From NCBI RefSeq assembly GCF_006715085.1, contig NZ_VFMM01000001.1, positions 2,666,001 to 2,730,000 on the forward strand: 64,000 bases of DNA. The letters are read 5' to 3'. Every line of letters begins with the position of its first letter. Positions within the stretch are counted from its first letter, which is position 1. A program made the position numbers and the translations under genes. The notes beneath the pieces are model-generated. The model was not told the DNA's origin, made no database searches, and saw only the letters and a program-made list of their open reading frames with translations. Source of the stretch: Kribbella jejuensis. Its GTDB lineage: Bacteria; Actinomycetota; Actinomycetes; Propionibacteriales; Kribbellaceae. Shown piece by piece: positions 34,451-43,177 of this stretch.

Positions 34451-34807
34451 TCAGGCCGTCCACACGTCGTGCAGCCGGAGCTCGAGGATCGGGATCACCA
34501 CGCACGCGATCGCCAGCGCACCGGCACCCCAACGGCTGCTCTCGGCCAGCGCCCAGAACGCGCCGATCGGCAGGATCAGCAACGACCCGATCAGGTACCC
34601 GACGAAGAACGGCCCGGACACGTGCCGATCGGTCCCGGCCAACTGCACGATCCCCACGACCAGTTGCGCGAGCAGCGCGACCTCGATGACGCCGACCGCG
34701 CCCAGCACGGTCCAGTCGATCCGCTTGTTCCGCGCCGCCAGCACAACGGCGTACACCATCGCCGCCAACGACAGCGCAACAAGAAACCAGGTGAGCGGTG
34801 CGAACAC
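34451..34807 (-). CDS. Small four-helix membrane protein
   Basis: A 118-residue protein with four predicted helices (about 3-24, 33-58, 66-86, 92-110). Nothing identifies its function. GTG start three bases downstream of the purB stop, and its stop is one base from the start of the next small membrane protein. The pair behaves like a two-subunit membrane unit carried along with purB. Confidence 0.78.
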   Translation of the reverse strand: MFAPLTWFLVALSLAAMVYAVVLAARNKRIDWTVLGAVGVIEVALLAQLVVGIVQLAGTDRHVSGPFFVGYLIGSLLILPIGAFWALAESSRWGAGALAIACVVIPILELRLHDVWTA

Positions 34808-34810
34808 GGG

Positions 34811-36238
34811 TTAGAGGATGTCACCCGGGGTGTAGGCGGCTGCCTCGGGGTGGCGTTTGGCGAGTTCGTCGATCTTGGCGACGACGGCTCCGACCTGGGC
34901 GACGGCCGCGCCGGTGAAGGACAGGGGCTCGCCGACGATGCCGACGATCTGGTCCTCGGTGAGACCGAGGCGGTCGTCGGTGCCGAGGCGGTGGAACAGG
35001 TCGTTCGCCGCGAGACCCTGGCGGAGGTCGAGCGCGGTGGCGACCGCGTGTTCCTTGATCACCTCGTGGGCGGTCTCCCGGCCGACGCCGTTCTTCACCG
35101 CGGCCATCAGCACCTTGGTCGTGGTCAGGAACGGCAGGTACCGCTCGAGTTCGCGCGCGACGACCGCCGGGTACACCCCGAACTCGTCGAGCACGGTCAG
35201 GAACGTCTCGAACAGCCCGTCCAGCGCGAAGAACGCGTCCGGCAGCGCAACCCGCCGTACGACCGAACAGAAGACGTCGCCCTCGTTCCACTGGTTGCCC
35301 GCGAGCTCACCCGCCATCGACGCGTAGCCGCGGAGGATGACCGCGAGTCCGTTGACCCGCTCACAAGACCGGGTGTTCATCTTGTGCGGCATCGCCGACG
35401 AACCGACCTGGCCCTCCTTGAAGCCCTCGGTGACCAGCTCGTGCCCGGCCATCAGCCGGATCGTCGTCGCCAGGCTGGACGGTCCGGCGGCGAGCTGCAC
35501 CAGCGCCGAGACAACCTCGTAGTCGAGCGACCGCGGGTACACCTGCCCCACACTGGTCAGCGCGTTGTTGAAGCCGAGGTGCTGCGCGATCGTCGTCTCC
35601 AGCATGGCGAGCTTGTCCGCGTCGCCACCGAACAGGTCGAGCATGTCCTGCGACGTACCGACCGGGCCCTTGATGCCGCGCAGCGGGTACCGCTCGATCA
35701 GCTCCTCGATCCGGGCGACGGCGACGAGCAGCTCGTCGGCGGCGGACGCGAACCGCTTGCCGAGCGTGGTCGCCTGCGCGGCCACGTTGTGCGAGCGACC
35801 GGTCATCACCAGGGCCGCATGGTCGGCGGCCAGCTGGCCGAGCCGTACGGCGGTGGCGACCGCTCGGTCCCGCACCAGCTCGAGACCGGCGCGGATCTGC
35901 AGCTGCTCAACGTTCTCGGTCAGGTCACGGCTCGTCATCCCCTTGTGGATGTGCTCGTGCCCGGCGAGCGCGTTGAACTCCTCGATCCGCGCCTTCACGT
36001 CGTGCCGCGTGATCCGTTCACGCTCGGCGATCGAGGCCAGGTCGACCTGGTCGATCACTCGCTCGTAGTCCTCGACGACCCCGTCCGGAACCGTGACCCC
36101 GAGCGCGCTCTGGGCCTTCAGTACGGCGACCCAGAGCTTGCGCTCGAGCACGATCTTGTGCTCCGGCGACCACAGCTCCGCCATCGAAAGACTGGCGTAG
36201 CGCGCGGCGAGAACGTTGGGGATCCGGGGTTTGGTCAC
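34811..36238 (-). CDS. purB: Adenylosuccinate lyase
   Basis: A 475-residue lyase of the fumarase/aspartase superfamily that splits SAICAR and adenylosuccinate, giving fumarate at two purine steps. The family signature GSSAMPHKMN is intact (residues about 285-294), with TSRDLTENVEQ and TGRSHNVAAQATT supplying other active-site residues. The GTG start at 36238 lies 22 bases after the anti-sigma-like gene stop, so read-through from that operon is likely. Length is normal. Confidence 0.97.
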   Translation of the reverse strand: MTKPRIPNVLAARYASLSMAELWSPEHKIVLERKLWVAVLKAQSALGVTVPDGVVEDYERVIDQVDLASIAERERITRHDVKARIEEFNALAGHEHIHKGMTSRDLTENVEQLQIRAGLELVRDRAVATAVRLGQLAADHAALVMTGRSHNVAAQATTLGKRFASAADELLVAVARIEELIERYPLRGIKGPVGTSQDMLDLFGGDADKLAMLETTIAQHLGFNNALTSVGQVYPRSLDYEVVSALVQLAAGPSSLATTIRLMAGHELVTEGFKEGQVGSSAMPHKMNTRSCERVNGLAVILRGYASMAGELAGNQWNEGDVFCSVVRRVALPDAFFALDGLFETFLTVLDEFGVYPAVVARELERYLPFLTTTKVLMAAVKNGVGRETAHEVIKEHAVATALDLRQGLAANDLFHRLGTDDRLGLTEDQIVGIVGEPLSFTGAAVAQVGAVVAKIDELAKRHPEAAAYTPGDIL

Positions 36239-36260
36239 ACCCCATTCTCCCAGATCGCGA

Positions 36261-36875
36261 CTACTTGACGGTCAGAGGACTGCAGAGGCGGGCACCGGTC
36301 AGGGTGCAGACCTGGTACGCACCGGCCGGGAGGCCCTTCGGGACGGCCAGCGTGTACGGCCCGGCGCCCGTGTACGACGGGAGTCCGATGCCCATCTCAC
36401 CCGCCAGCTTGAACGAGTACGGCGTCATCGGGTCGCCGGGGACCTTCGCGACCAGCGTGTACAGCTGCTCGTCCGGCTTCGCGGCGGAGAACAGCGCGAA
36501 CGTCGCCGCGCGGACCGCCTTGTCCGGGAACGCGACCACGAACTGGGCACCGGACGCGACCGTCGACGTCCGCAGCGCCAGCGGGCCGGCGACCTTCGGC
36601 AGCGCCGAGGTGGACGGCTGCGTCCCCACCACCGGCGGCGCGACCGCGTTGGTGGGCACCGGGCTGCCAGCCACCGGCGCGTTGTTAGAAGCAGGGCGGA
36701 GCGTAGGGATGATGGCAACTGCCGCGACCACCGCGGCTGCTCCGATCACGGTCAAGCCGGCGGTCCGGCGGCGCTTGCGGGTCTTCGCCGCGACCAGCAC
36801 GGATTCGAAGTCCCCGGTGGACTCGGCGGCGCGGCGGTCGGCGAGCGCCTGCAGGTCCTCCTGCAGCTCAGGCAT
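36261..36875 (-). CDS. Membrane-anchored anti-sigma-like protein
   Basis: A 204-residue single-pass protein. The cytoplasmic N-terminus (about 1-36) is helical and charged, one helix spans about 40-57, and an extracellular Pro/Thr-rich linker leads to a domain rich in beta strands (about 90-204). No zinc-binding HxxxCxxC motif is seen, so it is not a ZAS-type anti-sigma factor. Its position directly after an ECF sigma gene, with 8 bases overlapping, strongly suggests it controls that sigma factor. I chose ATG 36875 because GAGGAG lies 8 bases upstream; a GTG at 36884 is an alternative. Confidence 0.8.
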   Translation of the reverse strand: MPELQEDLQALADRRAAESTGDFESVLVAAKTRKRRRTAGLTVIGAAAVVAAVAIIPTLRPASNNAPVAGSPVPTNAVAPPVVGTQPSTSALPKVAGPLALRTSTVASGAQFVVAFPDKAVRAATFALFSAAKPDEQLYTLVAKVPGDPMTPYSFKLAGEMGIGLPSYTGAGPYTLAVPKGLPAGAYQVCTLTGARLCSPLTVK

Positions 36876-37356
36876 GGTCGTCACTCCTCAACAGCAAAGA
36901 ATCGGACAGGGCGTCCCGGGCGCGGGACAGGCGCGACTTGACCGTGCCTTCCGCGATCCGGAGGGTGTCTGCCACCTGAGCCACGCTCAGGTCGCAGACG
37001 TAATGGAGGACGACGACCTGCCGGGTCGGTATCGGCAGGCCGGCGAGAGCCTGCTCGAGGTCACCCGAATACCTGTCGGCATGGTCCGGGACGTGCTCGG
37101 CGGGCAGCCGGTGGAACAGCTGGCTGACCCGGTTGCCGTCCCGGTGCTTGTTGGCGGCGAGCCGCAGCGCGACCAGCCGCACCCAGGCCTCGGGTGAGTC
37201 GTACCGCGACACCTTCTCCCAGCGGGGCACCAACCGCACGAACGCCTCCTGGACGATGTCCTCGGCCTCGGCGCGCGACCCGGTCAGCAACGAGACAACA
37301 CCCACCAGCCGCGGCTGATGGGCGCTGTAGAACTCCCGCAGCCCCTCCGTCTCCAT
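36868..37356 (-). CDS. RNA polymerase ECF sigma factor, SigE-family
   Basis: A 162-residue sigma factor with region 2 (LREFYSAHQPRLVGVVSLL, AEDIVQEAFVRL, then SPEAWVRLVALRLA) and region 4 (LSVAQVADTLRIAEGTVKSRLSRAR). The size and the LVGVVSLLTG segment match the SigE-family group common in actinobacteria. The ATG is at 37356. It overlaps the following membrane protein, its probable anti-sigma partner. An inverted repeat including GGAACC lies 17 bases upstream, as expected for self-controlled ECF promoters. Confidence 0.92.
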   Translation of the reverse strand: METEGLREFYSAHQPRLVGVVSLLTGSRAEAEDIVQEAFVRLVPRWEKVSRYDSPEAWVRLVALRLAANKHRDGNRVSQLFHRLPAEHVPDHADRYSGDLEQALAGLPIPTRQVVVLHYVCDLSVAQVADTLRIAEGTVKSRLSRARDALSDSLLLRSDDHA

Positions 37357-37372
37357 ACCGACCTACACCCCC

Positions 37373-37390
37373 GAACCGATGATCCGGTTC
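37373..37390. promoter_or_regulatory. Inverted repeat with ECF-like -35 element
   Basis: GAACCG and CGGTTC arms with a 6-base spacer. On the minus strand the outer half reads GGAACC, the common -35 motif for ECF sigma factors, about 29 bases from the sigma start. A -10 element could not be fixed. Confidence 0.4.
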
Positions 37391-37438
37391 CATCGAACTG
37401 TGACGGATTCCGACCTTCTCATACGCCAGGCTGAACAG

Positions 37439-37954
37439 ATGGACGGACTGACGGACTACGAAGCCGGGTACCTGGTCGGCGGCGCACCGCGCGCGGCGCT
37501 GGTGGTGCTCGTCACACTGGTGACGGACGGCCGCCTCGAGGTCGCGTACAACCGGCAGCGGGTCAAGGTCGCCCGGACCGGGTCCAAGTACCCGATCGAG
37601 GCGGCAGCGCTCGAGCTGGTCCCGGACAGCGGGCTCGGCGTCGCGGAGTTCCTCGCGGACCTGGCAGCGAGTCCGGCGGTCGCGGACCTCGAGAAGGCAC
37701 TGCGGGCGAAGGGTCAGCTCCGGTTCCTGCGCTGGTTCAGCCCGACCTACCGCGAGCTCACCGAGCGGCCCGGCACCGGGGTTCGGAGGGTGGCGGTGCT
37801 CGGCGTACCCGGGATCGCGGACGACCGGCTGCGCGACGTCCTCGGGCAGCCACGGCCCCCGATGCCGCGGATCAACCCGATGCTCCCGGTCCGGGACAAC
37901 ACCTTCGACGGCTCGATCGCCCCCTCCGAAGGGACGTGGACCGCCGGCACGTGA
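37439..37954 (+). CDS. Soluble protein with TIGR04222-like N-terminal domain
   Basis: A 171-residue protein from this start. The segment LTDYEAGYLVGGAPRAALVV, then LVTDGRLEVAY, matches the beginning of TIGR04222-type membrane proteins, which usually continue into membrane helices and a Cys/Gly-rich tail. Here no helix follows: the protein ends in a Pro-rich tail. It may therefore be a stand-alone form. ATG 37439 has AGG 8 bases upstream; an ATG at 37379 would add 20 residues. It is divergent from the sigma gene. Function unknown. Confidence 0.7.
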   Translation: MDGLTDYEAGYLVGGAPRAALVVLVTLVTDGRLEVAYNRQRVKVARTGSKYPIEAAALELVPDSGLGVAEFLADLAASPAVADLEKALRAKGQLRFLRWFSPTYRELTERPGTGVRRVAVLGVPGIADDRLRDVLGQPRPPMPRINPMLPVRDNTFDGSIAPSEGTWTAGT

Positions 37955-38102
37955 ACCGGTAGCCCCTGGAATCCGGGGTACTTGGACCCGGTGGTAGGGG
38001 TCTTTCGGTGCCTGTTGGTGACGCCTGTTGCTGTCGAACACTCGGAGTACAGGCCAATCAAACTCCGCGGCTCTGAGGAGCGCGGCCCGAAAGGACACCA
38101 TC

Positions 38103-38687
38103 ATGCGCCGCAAGACATTCGACGCGCTGCTCACCTCCGCCGGACTGGTCCTCGCGATTGTCATGGTCGCGGCTGGAGCGATGCTGCTGTGGGCACACTC
38201 GTTCGTCGACAGCCAGGTCCACGACCAGCTCGCCGCCCAACAGATCTACTTCCCCAAGGCCGGTTCCGAGTCGCTGAACGACCCGGCCGTCAAGCCGTAC
38301 CTGTCGCAGTACGCCGGACAGCAGCTGGTCAATGGCGCTCAGGCCGAGGCCTACGCCAACCACTACATCGCCGTACACATCAACGAGATGGCCGGCGGCA
38401 AGACCTACGCCCAGCTGTCGGCGCAGTCGCTCGCCAACCCGAACGACACCAAACTGGCCGGTCAGGTGCAGACCGTGTTCCGCGGTGAGACGCTGCGTGG
38501 CCTGCTGCTGAACGCCTACGCGTTCTGGAAGATGGGGCAGATCGCCCTGATCGCCGCGATCGCAGCCTTCACCGCCGCCGGGTTGCTGCTGATCCTCTCT
38601 GTCCTCGGGTACGCGCACCTGCGCACCGTGCCCGCGAACGCCGAGGTCATGCCCAAGCTGGCTGGGGCAGCTCCCCACACCGCCTGA
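38103..38687 (+). CDS. Membrane protein with extracytoplasmic loop
   Basis: A 194-residue protein with a transmembrane helix at about 12-34, an extracytoplasmic loop of about 110 residues (QIYFPKAGSESLNDPAVKPY, later ETLRGLLLNAYAFWKMG) and a second helix at about 145-168. This layout occurs in uncharacterised actinobacterial proteins. The ATG at 38103 has an AAAGGA site and precedes the first helix; longer starts lack one. A strong hairpin terminator follows 9 bases beyond the stop. Confidence 0.8.
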   Translation: MRRKTFDALLTSAGLVLAIVMVAAGAMLLWAHSFVDSQVHDQLAAQQIYFPKAGSESLNDPAVKPYLSQYAGQQLVNGAQAEAYANHYIAVHINEMAGGKTYAQLSAQSLANPNDTKLAGQVQTVFRGETLRGLLLNAYAFWKMGQIALIAAIAAFTAAGLLLILSVLGYAHLRTVPANAEVMPKLAGAAPHTA

Positions 38688-38696
38688 CCCCGGACA

Positions 38697-38735
38697 GACA
38701 GAACCGCCGGCCGCGCTTGGACCGGCGGTTCTGTC
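38697..38735. terminator. Bidirectional hairpin terminator
   Basis: A perfect 14-pair stem (left arm GACAGAACCGCCGG, right arm its complement at 38722-38735) with an 11-base loop, between the convergent membrane-protein gene and purD. It lies 10 bases from the purD stop and can serve both. Confidence 0.85.
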
Positions 38736-38745
38736 GCGTCGTGGT

Positions 38746-40023
38746 TCAGACCGTGATCTCGCCGCGTTCTGCCTTGAGGGCGATGTCGGTGCGGTGCTGG
38801 GAGCCCTTGATCCGGATCTGGCCGACTGCGGCGTACGCGCGTTGGCGAGCCTCGGCCAGGTCCTTGCCGACGGCGCTGACCGCGAGTACGCGGCCGCCTG
38901 CGGTCACCAGCTCGCCCTTCTCGATCGCCGTACCGGCGTGGAAGACGCGTACGTCGTCGCTCTCGGCCTGGTCGATCCCCGTGATCACGTCGCCCTTCCG
39001 CGGGCTGGCCGGGTACTTCTTCGCGGCCACCACCACCGTGACCGAGGACGCGTTCCGCCAGCTCAGGTCGCCCTGGTCGGCGAGCTTGCCGGTGGCGGCG
39101 GCGTACAGCAGGCCGCCGAGCGGGGTCTTCAGCATCGGCAGCAGCGCCTGCGTCTCCGGGTCGCCGAAGCGGCAGTTGAACTCGATCACCCGGACACCGC
39201 GCGACGTCAGCGCGAGACCGGCGTACAGCAGGCCGTTGAACGGCGTACCGCGGTGCCGGAGCTCGTCGATCGTCGGCTGCAGGACCTTGTCGGTGATCTC
39301 CGCGACCAGGTCGTCCGGCGCCCACGGCAACGGCGTGTATGCGCCCATGCCGCCGGTGTTCGGGCCCTCGTCGCCGTCGCCGAGCCGCTTGAAGTCCTGC
39401 GCCGGCTGCATCGGCAGCACGGTCGTACCGTCGGTGATCGCGAACAGCGAGACCTCGGGACCGTCGAGGAACTCCTCGATCAGCACCTGCTCGCACTGGG
39501 CCGCGTGGGCGAGCGCTTCCTCGCGGTCCGAGGTCACGACGACGCCCTTGCCCGCGGCGAGCCCGTCGTCCTTCACGACGTACGGCGGCCCGAACGCGTC
39601 GATCGCCGTCGCCGCCTCCTCGGGCGTAGTGCACACGTACGCGCGACCGGTCGGCACGCTCGCCGCCGCCATCACGTCCTTGGCGAAGGCCTTCGAGCCC
39701 TCGATCTGCGCCGCGTCCCGGGACGGACCGAACACCGCGATGCCGGCATCCCGCAACGGATCGGCAAGCCCCGCGACGAGCGGCGCCTCCGGGCCGACGA
39801 CCACGAGATCGGACTCGAGCTCCCGGGCCAGCGCGACCACCGCGTCGTGGTCCTCGACGTCCACGGGCCGGCACTCGACCGTCTGCCCGTCGTACACCGG
39901 CCGCAACGCCGCGATCCCCGGATTCCCCGGAGCCGCCACCACCTGCACAACTTCCGAATCCTGGGCCAACGCCCAGGCCAGAGCATGCTCGCGCCCACCA
40001 GACCCGATCACCAAAACCTTCAC
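38746..40023 (-). CDS. purD: Phosphoribosylamine-glycine ligase
   Basis: A 425-residue ATP-grasp enzyme joining phosphoribosylamine and glycine, step 2 of purine synthesis. It starts KVLVIGSGGREHALAWAL and carries GPEAPLVAGLAD, KDDGLAAGKGVVV, GPNTGGMGAYTP and RFGDPETQALLP, all standard for PurD. ATG at 40023. Upstream, 40024-40225 holds no gene I can support. Confidence 0.98.
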   Translation of the reverse strand: MKVLVIGSGGREHALAWALAQDSEVVQVVAAPGNPGIAALRPVYDGQTVECRPVDVEDHDAVVALARELESDLVVVGPEAPLVAGLADPLRDAGIAVFGPSRDAAQIEGSKAFAKDVMAAASVPTGRAYVCTTPEEAATAIDAFGPPYVVKDDGLAAGKGVVVTSDREEALAHAAQCEQVLIEEFLDGPEVSLFAITDGTTVLPMQPAQDFKRLGDGDEGPNTGGMGAYTPLPWAPDDLVAEITDKVLQPTIDELRHRGTPFNGLLYAGLALTSRGVRVIEFNCRFGDPETQALLPMLKTPLGGLLYAAATGKLADQGDLSWRNASSVTVVVAAKKYPASPRKGDVITGIDQAESDDVRVFHAGTAIEKGELVTAGGRVLAVSAVGKDLAEARQRAYAAVGQIRIKGSQHRTDIALKAERGEITV

Positions 40024-40225
40024 GGGCGCTCAGCCTAGCGTGCCCCGACCCGAGCACCGGCAGTCAGTCCCAGGCGTGCTTCGTCGGTTGGTACCGCAGC
40101 CGCCCCGCCAACCGGTCGGTTAGGTCAGCGGCGGTTGGCCGACCAGTTTGGTGAAGCGGTCGGGAACTTGGCGACGGTGTCGTCCATGCCCCGACGGACC
40201 GGGCAGTTGCGGGGATTCAGCAGTT

Positions 40226-40339
40226 TCAGCAGTTCAGGTAGATCTTCGGCATCATCACGTCGCCCGGACCGCCCCAGAGCGTTCCGATCACGTAGGCGTA
40301 GCCGTTCACGTAGGTCAGCCTGGAAACCGTGGCGAGGAC
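40226..40339 (-). other. In-frame coding extension beyond an internal TGA
   Basis: Directly after the TGA at 40340-40342 the same frame stays open for 37 codons to another TGA at 40226-40228. The peptide (RLTYVNGYAYVIGTLWGGPG, ending PKIYLNC) is rich in Tyr, Gly and Trp like the protein before it, and its codons have the GC-rich third positions of real genes. It was probably the original C-terminus; a TGG-to-TGA change would explain the break. Read-through is an alternative. Confidence 0.6.
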
Positions 40340-41023
40340 TCAGTATTTCCAGTAGTAGCGGCCGTCAGCGTTCCACTGGAGAGGGACTGTGGTGCGGTTG
40401 GTGAAGGCCATGCCTAGGCCTTTGGCTAGTTCTACGGTGCGGGCTAGTTGGAGGGAGTACGCGTGCTGGTTGTCGTCCCACCACTGTTCGGACTGGGTGA
40501 TGCAGGTCTGGCCTGAGTAGTACGGGTTGGTGCAGGGGTGGGGTGGGAGCCACTTCTGGAGGTGGCGGAAGTGGACTGTGGTGGAGCCGTTCGGGGGTTT
40601 GATGGTGCCGGCGGCGTCGAGGCAGTAGCCCGTGGTGGGGACTGTCCATTTGACGTAGTGCTGGCGGCCGTCGGCGGACGGGATCGGCTGCATGTCGGTG
40701 CAGTTCGCGTCGCCGATGGTTTCGGTGGTTACGCGCTGGATTTGAGTGAGCGGGCGGCCGGCTCCGTCGTTGTAGCCGTCCAGGAGAACCCAGTCGCCGT
40801 CGTGGATGAAGTGTTCGGCTGACGCAGGCGGCCAAGACTGCGGGTCACCCCAGGAAATGTCGGATTCGGTGGCGGACAGGGGCGTCCATGCCCATTGGCC
40901 GGCCACGGTGCCGCCGGCGAAGTACTGACCGGCGGATCGCTCGAACATCAGGGAATATTGCGCATAGGTTTCAGGCGTAGGCGACGTCAGCAGGCCGATC
41001 ACCAAAACCAGTGCTTTGATCAC
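40340..41023 (-). CDS. Exported protein of unknown function, possibly shortened
   Basis: A 227-residue protein with an N-terminal signal sequence (IKALVLVIGLLTS, cut perhaps before TPETYA) and a mature part rich in Trp, Tyr, Thr and Gln with four or five cysteines, likely disulfide-bonded outside the cell. Short WGDPQSW and TTVHFRHLQKWLPP segments suggest beta structure, but no family is recognised. GTG start at 41023. The reading frame continues past the stop for another 37 plausible codons, so the protein may have lost its tail through a nonsense mutation. Confidence 0.7.
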   Translation of the reverse strand: MIKALVLVIGLLTSPTPETYAQYSLMFERSAGQYFAGGTVAGQWAWTPLSATESDISWGDPQSWPPASAEHFIHDGDWVLLDGYNDGAGRPLTQIQRVTTETIGDANCTDMQPIPSADGRQHYVKWTVPTTGYCLDAAGTIKPPNGSTTVHFRHLQKWLPPHPCTNPYYSGQTCITQSEQWWDDNQHAYSLQLARTVELAKGLGMAFTNRTTVPLQWNADGRYYWKY

Positions 41024-41034
41024 AGAGAGCTAGG

Positions 41035-41895
41035 TTACCCAAGGACCTCCCGGAGCTTCGCGGCGAACTCGACCGGCTTGCCCGGCTGGCCGTACTCGTT
41101 GCCGAGGAAGCCACCGTGGCCGCTCGGGAACACCACCGGCGTCAGACCGAGCCGCTCGGCGACTGCCTTCCCGCCGCGGGCGGCCATCTGGTTGCCGGAC
41201 TCCTCGCCGACACCGACCACGATCCGGTCCTTGATCTTGTCCAGAGCCTCGAAGTCCGGCTGGTACGACGTGCAGCCGCGGAGGTTCTGCCCGAGCAGTG
41301 CGTCGCTACGGGTGCCGTCGTCCTCGGTGGGCAGGCCGAACATCGCGGGATCCGGCGCGGGCTGCTGGGTGTAGTCGGCCGGGATCTCACCGTCGTACCC
41401 GACGAACGCGATGAACTTCGCCATCCCGGCGCCCATCCCGTCGCGCTGGTACGTCTCGTACATGTCTGCGACCGCGGTCAGCGCGTTCTCGCTGTCGGGG
41501 AGGAGCGCGGCGAGCGGCGGCTCGTGCGCGACCAGGTGGTTGATCAGGTCCGGGCGGTGTGCGGCCAGCGCGAGGGCGTTGACCGCGCCGCCGCTGCTTG
41601 CGAACAGGTCGACCGGGCCTGCGTCCAGGTGCTCGATCAGGGCGGCCAGGTCGCCCGCGTGGTCGTCCGGAGAGAGCTCGGTCAGCTCGCCGGTGCGGAC
41701 GCTGCGCTCGACACCGCGAGGGTCGTACGTCACGACGGTGCGGTCCTCGAAGTGCGAGGCCAGGGTCGGGAATCCGCTCGCGGCCATCGGCGAGCCGATG
41801 ATCAGCAGCACCGGGCGGTTCGACAGGTCGCCGCGGACGTCGTACGTCAGCGTCGCGCCTGGCACGTCGAGGGTCTGGGTCACGGGCTCCGGCAT
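41035..41895 (-). CDS. Alpha/beta-fold hydrolase
   Basis: A 286-residue cytoplasmic hydrolase. The nucleophile elbow is ASSGG (Ser101), the oxyanion region GSPM near residue 35, DPRG at 58-61 follows the usual order, and the catalytic His is probably in PSGHGGFL near residue 260. The acid residue is likely in the GVGEES region. Such enzymes act on esters, epoxides or C-C bonds; nothing pins the substrate. The gene stands alone between an exported-protein gene and a divergent FKBP. Confidence 0.9.
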   Translation of the reverse strand: MPEPVTQTLDVPGATLTYDVRGDLSNRPVLLIIGSPMAASGFPTLASHFEDRTVVTYDPRGVERSVRTGELTELSPDDHAGDLAALIEHLDAGPVDLFASSGGAVNALALAAHRPDLINHLVAHEPPLAALLPDSENALTAVADMYETYQRDGMGAGMAKFIAFVGYDGEIPADYTQQPAPDPAMFGLPTEDDGTRSDALLGQNLRGCTSYQPDFEALDKIKDRIVVGVGEESGNQMAARGGKAVAERLGLTPVVFPSGHGGFLGNEYGQPGKPVEFAAKLREVLG

Positions 41896-42077
41896 CGTCG
41901 AACTCCTCGCTGCGGCGGCCCACCCCCATTGGTCGGCCTCGTGTCGAGAGCCTAGACGCTCGCGATCTCCCCCAACAGGAACCCAATCGGAACTTTCCCG
42001 GCTGTTTCTGCGAGGTCGCGCGGAGCGGTAGTGGTGTAGCAGGCAGCACCGCTCCGGGCGACCTCTAAGCTGGATGT

Positions 42078-42449
42078 ATGACTGACAAGCCAGAGATCGA
42101 CTTCCCGGACGGTCCGCCGCCGGCGGATCTCGAGATCACCGACATCACCGAGGGCGACGGCGCCGAGGCCAAGGCCGGCTCGCGGGTGAACGTGCACTAC
42201 GTGGGCGTTGCGCACTCCACCGGCGAGGAGTTCGACGCGTCGTACAACCGCGGCGCCCCGCTGGCGTTCCAGCTCGGCGTCGGCCAGGTCATCCAGGGCT
42301 GGGACACCGGCGTCCAGGGCATGAAGGTCGGCGGCCGGCGCAAGCTGGTCATCCCGCCGCACCTGGGCTACGGCGACCGCGGCGCCGGCAGCGCGATCAA
42401 GCCGGGCGAGACCCTGATCTTCGTCGTGGACCTGATCAGCGTCAGCTGA
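42078..42449 (+). CDS. FKBP-type peptidyl-prolyl cis-trans isomerase
   Basis: A 123-residue single-domain FKBP without a signal peptide, so cytoplasmic. VNVHYVGVAHSTGEEFDASY, GQVIQGWDTGVQGMKVGGRR and the closing IPPHLGYGDRGAG, then ETLIFVVDLI, are the canonical active-site segments, including the Tyr, Asp, Trp and Phe residues lining the proline pocket. It assists folding or docks on partners. The ATG follows at a usual distance from AAGCTGGA. A strong terminator follows the stop. Confidence 0.96.
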   Translation: MTDKPEIDFPDGPPPADLEITDITEGDGAEAKAGSRVNVHYVGVAHSTGEEFDASYNRGAPLAFQLGVGQVIQGWDTGVQGMKVGGRRKLVIPPHLGYGDRGAGSAIKPGETLIFVVDLISVS

Positions 42450-42457
42450 TCGAACAG

Positions 42458-42500
42458 CAGCCGGCGGCGACCAGGTGGTCACCGCCGGCTGTTCAGTTTT
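42458..42500 (+). terminator. Intrinsic terminator of the FKBP gene
   Basis: A stem CAGCCGGCGG/CCGCCGGCTG (42458-42467 and 42482-42491), extended inward by further pairs, is followed by TTCAGTTTT. Both hairpin and T-rich tail are present, starting 8 bases past the stop. Confidence 0.85.
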
Positions 42501-42551
42501 CACGTAGTTGTACTCATCCACCGCGGCCCTCCCAGCGGTTGACTGAACGGC

Positions 42552-43151
42552 ATGACGACAATGGCGATCCCACAGCCCCGACGGACGAACTGGATCCGGT
42601 ACGCCGCCGTGGCCGTGAAGCTGCTGCTCTTCGCATTGTTGCTGGCGGCACTCATCTGGCCGGATCTGAGCGGTATCAAAGGAAAGGCATCAACCGCGCG
42701 GCTGATCGTCTACCCGGTCGGCGGGATGGTGCTCCCCCTCTGGTGGTGGCTCCGCCGTAAGGACCGTTTCCCCTGGCCGGCCGACCTCCTGATGACGCTG
42801 CCCTGGACGATCGACCTGCTCGGCAACCGGCTCAACCTCTTCGACACGGTCAACTGGTGGGACGATGCGATGCACTTCGTCCTCTGGGCCTTCCTGACCG
42901 CTGGCGTGCTGCTCGCGTTCGTACCGCGAACCCTCTCCCGCCCCGTCACCACCTTCGTGGCCCTGGGCTTCGGCACCACTGCCGCGGTCGTGTGGGAGGT
43001 TGGCGAGTACGTGACGTTCGTCCGCACATCCCCCGAACTCCAAACCGCCTACACCGACACCCTCGGCGACCTGACCCTGGGCACCCTCGGCGCACTGCTG
43101 GCCGGCCTCGTGGTCGCGCGGTTCACAACCCCCTCTAGTTTCAACGTATAG
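42552..43151 (+). CDS. Integral membrane protein, DUF2238/YjdF-like
   Basis: A 199-residue protein with about six hydrophobic helices. LNLFDTVNWWDDAMHFVLWAF, with Asp-Asp and His ahead of a helix, and VVWEVGEY later match the conserved D..H and E..E signature of the DUF2238 family, whose function is unproven. ATG 42552 is used; a second ATG three codons later is possible. It precedes a GT1 glycosyltransferase by 80 bases, with an inverted repeat between them. Confidence 0.82.
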   Translation: MTTMAIPQPRRTNWIRYAAVAVKLLLFALLLAALIWPDLSGIKGKASTARLIVYPVGGMVLPLWWWLRRKDRFPWPADLLMTLPWTIDLLGNRLNLFDTVNWWDDAMHFVLWAFLTAGVLLAFVPRTLSRPVTTFVALGFGTTAAVVWEVGEYVTFVRTSPELQTAYTDTLGDLTLGTLGALLAGLVVARFTTPSSFNV

Positions 43152-43177
43152 CGGGTGGGGGGACTTGCCGCAAGCCC

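Noticed and set aside
36261..36875. Anti-sigma-like protein considered as a classical zinc anti-sigma factor
   Set aside because: No HxxxCxxC motif in the N-terminal part, so only position and topology support that role.
40024..40225. Search for a small gene or RNA upstream of purD
   Set aside because: Short inverted repeats such as AACCG/CGGTT occur, but no tRNA-like fold and no frame with gene-like composition.
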